A stretch of 6,046 bases of DNA from 2-12-FULL-41-17 sp964562855 (GTDB lineage Bacteria > Patescibacteriota > Microgenomatia > Curtissbacterales > GWA2-41-24): the NCBI GenBank assembly GCA_964562855.1, contig CAZLVB010000042.1, positions 1 through 6,046 on the forward strand. Direction: 5' to 3'. Both the position numbers and the translations under genes were made by a program. This document shows positions 1-4,307 of this stretch, piece after piece. Numbering within the stretch: the stretch's first letter is position 1; each line of letters begins with the position of its first letter. The notes under the pieces are model-generated. The model saw only the letters and a program-made list of their open reading frames with translations. It was not told where the DNA came from and did no database searches.

Positions 1-1
1 A

Positions 2-367
2 CTGGAAGGCAAGGCTGTTTTTGTGGATTTTTGGGCAGCTTGGTGTCCATTTTGTATAGAGGAAATGACAGAAATTGAGAAAATTCACCAAGAGTTTGGT
101 GATCAGTTGGTAGTCTTGGGAGTCCATCGATCAGAAACAGAAGACATTAACACTGGAGAAAAGTTTGCCAAAGACAGAGGTGTGACTTACCCTCTCTTAA
201 AGGACAGCGACGGTTCAGTATACAAAAGTTATACCGGAGGGCGAAATTTCATGCCTGCTGCGGCCTTCATTAATAAGGAAGGCAAGGTCATAAAGCTTCT
301 TTATGGTCCGAAAACCGAAGAACAAATGAGGCAATATGTCAAACAAGCCCTGGGCCAAGAGAATTAA
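2..367 (+). CDS. TlpA-like thioredoxin-fold protein, 5'-truncated by window edge
   Basis: This is the C-terminal 121 residues of a TlpA/redoxin-type thiol-disulfide oxidoreductase. The frame is open from base 2 (LEGKAVFVDFWAAWCPFC), so the true start lies outside the window. The GTG at 23 is only a valine in the core beta strand. The active-site CPFC follows FWAAW, as in the thioredoxin fold, at visible residues 15-18. The cis-proline region is FMPAAAFI (proline at about visible residue 85), followed by the usual strand-turn-strand (INKEGKVI). Family members are usually exported or membrane-tethered and reduce or shuffle disulfides outside the cytoplasm. The N-terminus is missing, so a signal peptide or anchor cannot be checked. 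The last 32 nt overlap the DUF3179 gene, so the two are probably translated together. A CcdA-type protein on the opposite strand (3543-4301) would be a natural electron donor; that pairing is inference. Fold call is firm, substrate unknown. Confidence 0.85.
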   Translation: MEGKAVFVDFWAAWCPFCIEEMTEIEKIHQEFGDQLVVLGVHRSETEDINTGEKFAKDRGVTYPLLKDSDGSVYKSYTGGRNFMPAAAFINKEGKVIKLLYGPKTEEQMRQYVKQALGQEN

Positions 368-1355
368 TTTGTCTTGGTTCCTAATCGTCATTTTAATAGT
401 GGTTGGAGGTTTTCTGCTCTCAAAACTTGGCATATTTGGCCAGAAAGCCCAAGAGGTAACTTCCCAGGTTTCAAACAAAATTGTCGGAGGCGGTTTTGAA
501 TTTACCGAAGAACAATTGAAAAATGCCAAAATTCCCTTTTCCCAGCTGCGATCGGGGGGTCCTTCCAAGGACGGCATACCGTCTATCGATGATCCCAAGT
601 TTGTAAATATCAATGAGGCTGATAAATTCTTGCGAAACGACGATCCGGTTTTAGGCCTTGATTACAAGGGTGTAGCCAGGGCTTATCCACACCGAATTAT
701 GAACTGGCACGAAATTGTAAATGATACAGTGGCCGGCGAACCTATCTTGGTCACTTATTGCCCACTTTGCTTCACCGGAATCGCTTTTGAGCGAAAAATT
801 GACGGAAAAGAAACTACATTTGGTGTCTCCGGTAAACTCTACAAGTCAAACCTAGTTATGTACGATCGGACAACAGAGTCGCTCTGGAATCAATTAGGCG
901 GAGAGGCGATTATAGGTGAGCATTTAGGAAAGAAACTGGTGCAAATTCCCCTGGAAACAATCACTTGGACAGACTGGAAGACCAAACACCCAGACACAGA
1001 AGTTCTGTCAAAAGACACTGGGCACATTCGTGACTATGACCGTAATCCTTACGAAGGCTATGAAACCGACAGGGATACTTTTGGGACAGAATTCGAAGAT
1101 GACAGGCTACATCCAAAGAAGAAAATTTGGGGTGTGGAAATCAATGGTAAGTTCAAAGCATACTCCGACGAAGCTCTAGCACAAGTTGGCAACCTCAACG
1201 ACAGTTTTGCTGGTAAAAACCTTAAAATTTCCAGAGGCCAGGACGGTGCAGTGACAATTCAAGATGCAGCAGGAAAAGATTTGATCCCCACAATTTCCTT
1301 CTGGTTCGCCTGGGTGGCTTTTCATCCCGAAACAGAACTTTACAAAATAAAATGA
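336..1355 (+). CDS. DUF3179 domain protein, N-terminally membrane-anchored, with CPLC motif
   Basis: This 339-residue protein begins with a short positive stretch (KPWAKR) and one membrane helix at about residues 12-34. A soluble domain follows, probably extracytoplasmic. The domain has the DUF3179 hallmarks: IPSIDDPKF (81-89), DDPVLGLDYKGVARAYP (102-118), MNWHEIVND (122-130), TYCPLCFTGIAF (140-151, Cys142 and Cys145) and the C-terminal SFWFAWVAFHPETELY (321-336). The function of the family is not established. The CxxC could bind metal or be redox-active, but the sequence does not decide. ATG 336 is chosen because it leaves positive residues before the helix and has GAGG 4 nt upstream (328-331). 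It overlaps the TlpA-like gene by 32 nt. Its TGA shares ATGA with the next gene, a MerT-like transporter. Sitting between a thioredoxin and a metal-carrier-like protein suggests a thiol or metal role, which is inference. Confidence 0.88.
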   Translation: MSNKPWAKRINLSWFLIVILIVVGGFLLSKLGIFGQKAQEVTSQVSNKIVGGGFEFTEEQLKNAKIPFSQLRSGGPSKDGIPSIDDPKFVNINEADKFLRNDDPVLGLDYKGVARAYPHRIMNWHEIVNDTVAGEPILVTYCPLCFTGIAFERKIDGKETTFGVSGKLYKSNLVMYDRTTESLWNQLGGEAIIGEHLGKKLVQIPLETITWTDWKTKHPDTEVLSKDTGHIRDYDRNPYEGYETDRDTFGTEFEDDRLHPKKKIWGVEINGKFKAYSDEALAQVGNLNDSFAGKNLKISRGQDGAVTIQDAAGKDLIPTISFWFAWVAFHPETELYKIK

Positions 1356-1693
1356 TTAAAAAATACTGGTTCGCTTTTTTCAGCGGAGTCATTGGTATTG
1401 GTTGTTGTGTTTCGCCAATCTTTTTGGTGATTTTGGGGTTGACATCTGCCTCTGCCGCGGTTGACCTTGCCTATGATCTTTATGCGGACTTTCGCTGGCA
1501 CTTTAGGGTTTTGGGGCTGATTTTACTTAGTTTTTCACTTTATTATTATTTAAGGAAACGAAATCAATGTTCTATTCATGGAGCATACAAAAATAGAAGC
1601 TTTATTTTAGGTTCGTCGGCGATATTTCTAGTAACTTACCTTATTTTTTACTTTTTAACTACTCTTTTGGGGAGACTTGCTAAAAGTGGCTGA
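1352..1693 (+). CDS. MerT-like three-helix membrane protein (putative heavy-metal/Hg(II) carrier)
   Basis: This 113-residue membrane protein has helices at about 8-32, 50-67 and 85-105. The first helix carries a vicinal cysteine pair in GIGCCVSPIFLVILGL (Cys18-Cys19, proline at 22, then LG). This matches the layout of MerT, where a Cys-Cys-x-x-Pro helix takes Hg(II) across the membrane. MerT is about 116 residues with three helices and further cysteines in the loop between helices 2 and 3. Here that loop has one Cys (Cys73, RKRNQCSIHG) and a nearby His76 instead of a second Cys. The gene starts in an ATGA overlap with the DUF3179 stop and has no clear Shine-Dalgarno, so translational coupling is likely. 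It overlaps the next gene at its 3' end. A MerA gene on the opposite strand supports a mercury role. Another soft-metal carrier, or a membrane protein with a chance Cys pair, remains possible. Confidence 0.6.
   Translation: MIKKYWFAFFSGVIGIGCCVSPIFLVILGLTSASAAVDLAYDLYADFRWHFRVLGLILLSFSLYYYLRKRNQCSIHGAYKNRSFILGSSAIFLVTYLIFYFLTTLLGRLAKSG
1669..1674 (+). promoter_or_regulatory. Shine-Dalgarno GGGGAG inside the MerT-like gene
   Basis: GGGGAG lies 2 nt before TTG 1677 and 11 nt before GTG 1686. It supports translation of the downstream small membrane protein from within the 3' end of the MerT-like gene. It does not settle which of the two non-ATG starts is used. Confidence 0.45.
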
Positions 1694-2039
1694 TTTGCAT
1701 TTGCCGCAAGTTACCAAGGTAGTAAAGTTTGTTGTTGTATTTAACCTATTACTGCTTGCTGTTGATTGGATTCTTCTTTATTTTGCTTCTCGGCCAATCC
1801 AAAAACTATATCAAGAGATAGGACTTGATGCTATTTACAATATTGGCGCCTTTAATGTAAGGGTGAGATCGACAATAGTCATTTTAGCGACCTTAGCAGC
1901 TCTTTTTAAATTTTGGGCAGTTAAAGATAGAGAAGTCACAAAATTAGAAAGGGTTATTTTGGCAATTGTTTTAGTGCTGCTTTTTTATTCAACTTATATC
2001 GTTGTTAGAATCTTTTTTGAGACCATAAATAGGATATAG
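1677..2039 (+). CDS. Unrecognised small membrane protein, non-ATG start
   Basis: This protein of up to 120 residues is not assigned to a family. Three hydrophobic segments are visible at about residues 16-38, 66-83 and 91-114. Between the first two is a polar stretch (SRPIQKLYQEIGLDAIYN), and a charged loop (AVKDREVTKLER) precedes the last helix. It has no cysteines or recognisable catalytic motif. No ATG is available near the 5' end. The start is TTG 1677 or, three codons later, GTG 1686, both downstream of GGGGAG (1669-1674). The second gives better spacing from the purine run. It overlaps the MerT-like gene by 8-17 nt and ends 6 nt before the NnrE gene, so it is part of the same unit. The overlap and the continuous open frame between two good genes make it likely to be real. 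Function unknown. Confidence 0.7.
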   Translation: MLKVADLHLPQVTKVVKFVVVFNLLLLAVDWILLYFASRPIQKLYQEIGLDAIYNIGAFNVRVRSTIVILATLAALFKFWAVKDREVTKLERVILAIVLVLLFYSTYIVVRIFFETINRI

Positions 2040-2045
2040 GCAAAA

Positions 2046-2729
2046 ATGACCAAAAATGCTTCGCTAGACCAAATTTCTAATCTGGACAGATTGGCCATGG
2101 AAGAATTTGGCCTTGATATTTTGCAGATGATGGAAATTGCGGGGTATAAATTCGCGAAGATTGTCAGAAGTTTTTTAAAAGATTTAAACCATAAACACAT
2201 CATCGTGCTCGCCGGTGTCGGCAATAACGGTGGAGACGGCTTGGCAGCAGCAAGATACATGGCAAACTGGGGAGCAGAAGTTAAAATAATCTTGGCAAGG
2301 TCTGATTTAAAACGAGCGGCAAAACATCATCTTGCAATCATAGAAAAAATGGCTATCGAAACTGCCTTTCCTCCTGTTAAGCTGTTAAAAACCGATCTTG
2401 TGGTTGATGCGCTTCTCGGCTATAACCAAGTTGGTAATCCAAAACCACCGTATGACGATCTGATAACTCAGGCAAACGGCATGCATACCCCGATTTTTGC
2501 TTTTGATAATCCATCCGGCTTGGATATCGATAGCGGCAATCCTTCCTATCCGACAATAAAGGCACACACAACTGTCACGCTTGCCGCCATCAAAAAGGGC
2601 CTTGTCACCGAAAGTGCCAAAGAGTATGTCGGAAATCTCAAGTTAGTCGATATAGGAATTCCCAAGAAAGCTTATGAAAGAGCCGGTCTTGAATATCCGT
2701 TTGCAAAAAGTGAAAATGGAAGAGAATGA
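2046..2729 (+). CDS. nnrE: NAD(P)H-hydrate epimerase, stand-alone YjeF_N domain
   Basis: This 227-residue protein is a complete YjeF N-terminal domain. The family interconverts the R and S forms of damaged, hydrated NAD(P)H so that a dehydratase (NnrD) can restore the cofactor. Visible motifs are MMEIAGYKFA (28-37, usual MENAG), VLAGVGNNGGDGLAAARYM (54-72, the glycine-rich signature), DLVVDALLGYN (117-127), AFDNPSGLDIDSG (152-164, DxPSG with Asp154), TVTLAAIKKGL (176-186) and VGNLKLVDIGIP (195-206). Length equals a bare epimerase domain; the C-terminal dehydratase domain of the E. coli-type fusion is absent and not encoded elsewhere in the window. ATG 2046 is preceded by TAGG at short spacing. 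Its stop shares ATGA with the next gene. Its link to the thiol/metal genes is unclear: it may be repair of NAD(P)H used by reductases, or a housekeeping gene carried in the operon. Family call is firm. Confidence 0.92.
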   Translation: MTKNASLDQISNLDRLAMEEFGLDILQMMEIAGYKFAKIVRSFLKDLNHKHIIVLAGVGNNGGDGLAAARYMANWGAEVKIILARSDLKRAAKHHLAIIEKMAIETAFPPVKLLKTDLVVDALLGYNQVGNPKPPYDDLITQANGMHTPIFAFDNPSGLDIDSGNPSYPTIKAHTTVTLAAIKKGLVTESAKEYVGNLKLVDIGIPKKAYERAGLEYPFAKSENGRE

Positions 2730-2938
2730 ATTTATCCCTGATCGGTTTTTCGCTGCTGACTTTGGGGGAAATAATGATTGGTTACACTGTAATAAAAGTT
2801 CACGGCAGAGTCGCCAAAGAACAAAAAATTGACGCCTCCGTTATCGCCGAGATGTCCAGGGAAAAAAGAATTGCAATGTTTGGAATATCTCTTATAATCC
2901 TCGGTTTTGTAATACAGCTTCCCGGAAAACTAAATTAA
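2726..2938 (+). CDS. Hypothetical two-helix membrane protein (70 aa)
   Basis: This small protein has two predicted membrane helices, at about residues 4-23 (LIGFSLLTLGEIMIGYTVIKV) and 49-66 (IAMFGISLIILGFVIQLP). A polar, charged loop with KEQKIDASVIAEMSREKR joins them. I do not recognise the family. The start ATG is in an ATGA overlap with the nnrE stop, with GGAAG just upstream, so it is translationally coupled. It is the last gene of the + strand block. Its TAA (2936-2938) overlaps the stop of the convergent DUF1684 gene. Coupling and clean helix-loop-helix topology argue that it is real, though it is too short for a functional call. Confidence 0.65.
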   Translation: MNLSLIGFSLLTLGEIMIGYTVIKVHGRVAKEQKIDASVIAEMSREKRIAMFGISLIILGFVIQLPGKLN

Positions 2939-2956
2939 TAATTAAATTTTTTCTCT
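2925..2956. terminator. Weak AT-rich inverted repeat at the convergent junction, possible bidirectional terminator
   Basis: An imperfect inverted repeat is centred on base 2940. The inner TTAAT-A-ATTAA (2935-2945) is perfect, and the arms extend with mismatches towards GGAAAA on one side and TTTTTTC on the other. A run of six T (2947-2952) follows on the + strand and, read from the other side, a run of A/T. It is the only hairpin-like element between the two operons and contains both stop codons. The stem has almost no GC, so it would be a poor intrinsic terminator. Confidence 0.25.
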
Positions 2957-3528
2957 CCCGCCTCGATCCTCACCGGAAGAGTATTTTCACTGGGAGTAAT
3001 CGGACATCCCCAGTTGTCATTGTAGGAACTGTAGGGATTATAGGCATAGTTGAAATCGATTAGTAACTTTATCTTCCCTTGTCCTGAGCTTGCTTGCAGT
3101 GAGCCTGCCTGCTCTGAGCTTGTCGAATGGGTCGAATCTGTCGAAGGATCAATCTGCAGCATTCTTCCGTTTTCATAAGTCTCGTTACCGGTTGTTTGGT
3201 CTTTAAATAATAGATAGTATTGGTATTGCTCCTGTTCCGGGTCTTCAAAAACTATTGCATCAACATCTTGCTCTCCGACTTTAAATTTGACTTTGCCTGC
3301 ACGAAGATAAATTTGTTCATCCCCGTCGGTAGTTTTAATAATTACTTTTTCGCCAACTCCAGCAATATTCGTATCCAGTGTTAGCTCAAAATAAAGTTTT
3401 GGATTTGGCGCAAAGTAGGAAAGTCCCCTAAAATTCTTTTTCTGTTCCTCAGTCAGCGGAGACTCGGCATCCTGTTTCCAATGTTTATCTTTTTCGGCTC
3501 TGAATTTAATTAAAGCTTTTTTGTCCAT
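2935..3528 (-). CDS. DUF1684 family protein with an in-frame repeat-derived insert
   Basis: This 197-residue protein is a DUF1684 member, a family of unknown function. Visible hallmarks are KHWK (15-18), SPLTEEQKKNFRGLSYF (23-39), KDQTTGNETYENGRML (109-124), DFNYAYNPYSSYNDNWGCP (158-176) and the C-terminal IEAGEKKF (188-195). No signal peptide is seen, so it is probably cytoplasmic. The cysteine that I recall following the AYNP motif in many relatives is replaced by serine here (PYSSY); the later Cys175 remains. Residues about 127-151 are a Ser/Thr/Gln/Asp-rich insert encoded by the tandem repeats at 3081-3148, placed between two conserved blocks. The start is ATG 3528. The frame extends to a TTG at 3546, but that would put the near-perfect Shine-Dalgarno AAAGGAGGTGA inside the gene. 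The site overlaps the stop of the upstream ccdA-like gene, so the two are in one operon. Its TAA overlaps the stop of the convergent gene by 3 nt. Confidence 0.9.
   Translation of the reverse strand: MDKKALIKFRAEKDKHWKQDAESPLTEEQKKNFRGLSYFAPNPKLYFELTLDTNIAGVGEKVIIKTTDGDEQIYLRAGKVKFKVGEQDVDAIVFEDPEQEQYQYYLLFKDQTTGNETYENGRMLQIDPSTDSTHSTSSEQAGSLQASSGQGKIKLLIDFNYAYNPYSSYNDNWGCPITPSENTLPVRIEAGEKKFNY
3085..3129. repeat. 15-bp tandem repeat, three copies
   Basis: Three successive 15-bp units start at 3085, 3100 and 3115 with TGAGCTTGCTTGC, TGAGCCTGCCTGC and TGAGCTTGTCGAA. The first two differ at 2 of their first 13 bases. On the coding strand they give a five-residue peptide period: SSEQA, GSLQA, SSGQG. 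Confidence 0.75.
3122..3148. repeat. 9-bp tandem repeat, three copies
   Basis: Three adjacent 9-mers share GTCGAA: GTCGAATGG (3122-3130), GTCGAATCT (3131-3139) and GTCGAAGGA (3140-3148). On the coding strand they yield the three-residue period seen in PSTDSTHST. The first unit overlaps the last 15-bp unit. Confidence 0.75.
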
Positions 3529-3532
3529 AATT

Positions 3533-3543
3533 TCACCTCCTTT
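3533..3543 (-). promoter_or_regulatory. Near-consensus Shine-Dalgarno deciding the DUF1684 start
   Basis: AAAGGAGGTGA on the - strand closely matches the anti-Shine-Dalgarno complement and is followed by AATT and ATG 3528. It touches the TGA stop (3543-3545) of the upstream ccdA-like gene. Its position fixes the start at 3528 and excludes the TTG at 3546. Confidence 0.85.
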
Positions 3544-4301
3544 CAAATCAATCTAAAAAGAGCGTTTGTAATATAAAACAGGCCGACTAGGAGAAGAACG
3601 ATTGCCGATAGCCTCTTAATTTTAGGAGTTGCTGCACTAATAGTTTTTGGCAAAACTCCAAAGTAAGCGGTCATACCCATAAATACAAACATCAGAATTG
3701 ACATAGTTGCACCTGCAATACCAAAACTGGTAAACCCTGCCGCAAAACCGGCAGATGCTACTGCCCCAAGTGTTAAACCTCCCAAAATTGGTATTGTACA
3801 GCCGGAGCCCACTAGCGTGTAGCCAAAGCCGTAGAGAAAAGGAGAAGAAGCTTTTGGCGCTAAGTTTTCAAAAAAACCAAAATGGAACTTTTCGGAAAAC
3901 TGTCTGTGGGCCAAATAAATTAGAAAAATGCCCACTATGCCTCTAACTGTTCTCAGGTTTTCTTGAAGAAACTCACCAATTGACAGGCCGACAGTACCAA
4001 TCACAAGCCCCAAAAGCAAAAGAAAAGATAAAACACCAGTGGCCGCTGCAAAGGCGGAAATTAAAGAGCTGGATTTTGCATTCGGCCTCGAAGTTGCAGT
4101 AAGTGCTGACGGCAAAAGAGGAAAGGCACACGGTGAAAAAAAGCTGGCCAGACCGGCGACTATTGCCAGAGGGAAAAGACCAAGAAGTAGTTGATCCTTA
4201 CTCATAAAACCTAAGAAAATAAAATAACCAAGAAACGCCGCTGTTACCAAAATAACAAGACTAAAAATAAATCTAAAAAAATAATTTGTTTCTGTTTTCA
4301 T
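3543..4301 (-). CDS. CcdA/DsbD-beta type thiol:disulfide transmembrane protein
   Basis: This 252-residue integral membrane protein belongs to the CcdA/DsbD transmembrane family, which moves reducing equivalents from cytoplasmic thioredoxin to extracytoplasmic thiol proteins. The two redox cysteines lie in the expected symmetric helices: SPCAFPLLPS (56-65, Cys58) and GSGCTIPILGG (165-175, Cys168). Hydrophobic segments are at about 10-31, 40-62, 79-104, 118-133, 158-180, 189-217 and 231-250, so there is one extra N-terminal helix before the six-helix core. It starts 6 nt after the mercuric reductase stop with no clear Shine-Dalgarno, which suggests coupling, and is followed closely by DUF1684. 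A link to MerA is unusual compared with classical mer operons. It may reduce the TlpA-like thioredoxin encoded nearby, or keep metal-binding thiols reduced; both are inference. The family call is strong, the exact partner unknown. Confidence 0.87.
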   Translation of the reverse strand: MKTETNYFFRFIFSLVILVTAAFLGYFIFLGFMSKDQLLLGLFPLAIVAGLASFFSPCAFPLLPSALTATSRPNAKSSSLISAFAAATGVLSFLLLLGLVIGTVGLSIGEFLQENLRTVRGIVGIFLIYLAHRQFSEKFHFGFFENLAPKASSPFLYGFGYTLVGSGCTIPILGGLTLGAVASAGFAAGFTSFGIAGATMSILMFVFMGMTAYFGVLPKTISAATPKIKRLSAIVLLLVGLFYITNALFRLI

Positions 4302-4307
4302 ATGAGC

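Larger units (their letters stand above)
3081..3148 (-). repeat. REP-like TTCGACAAGCTCAGG-type repeat array inside the DUF1684 coding region
   Basis: Read on the coding (-) strand, the array begins TCCTTCGACA, contains the core ATTCGACAAGCTCAG in the middle and ends AAGCTCAGGAC. It resembles the dispersed TCCTTCGACAAGCTCAGGAC element known from several bacterial groups. The two outer ends match the two halves of one such unit, and the interior is filled by tandem copies. All periods are multiples of three, so the frame is kept and a low-complexity insert is encoded (about residues 127-151). No other copy of the core was seen in this window. Confidence 0.75.

Noticed and set aside
23..25. GTG 23 as the start of the thioredoxin-like gene
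   Set aside because: The frame is open to base 2 and the upstream residues (LEGKAVF) are the normal strand before the active site, so the gene is cut by the window edge.
215..613. 132-codon open frame on the - strand
   Set aside because: It lies antisense to the thioredoxin-like and DUF3179 genes, both of which have clear family motifs, and shows no recognisable domain.
1439..1478. TTGACA and a TATGAT-like hexamer as an internal promoter
   Set aside because: The two hexamers are not at promoter spacing and lie in the MerT-like coding sequence; chance occurrence is more likely.
1994..2260. 88-codon open frame on the - strand
   Set aside because: It is antisense to the start of nnrE, including its conserved glycine-rich motif, and has no domain or ribosome site of note.
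2377..2571. Two overlapping short open frames on the - strand
   Set aside because: They are antisense to conserved nnrE motifs (VDALLG, DNPSGLD) and lie in frames shadowing it.
3085..3148. CRISPR-like or regulatory tandem repeat
   Set aside because: Units are 9 and 15 bp with no spacers, and they lie within a continuous DUF1684 reading frame.
3526..3546. TTG 3546 as the start of the DUF1684 gene
   Set aside because: It would translate the near-consensus ribosome site AAAGGAGGTGA as protein; ATG 3528 lies at correct spacing after it.
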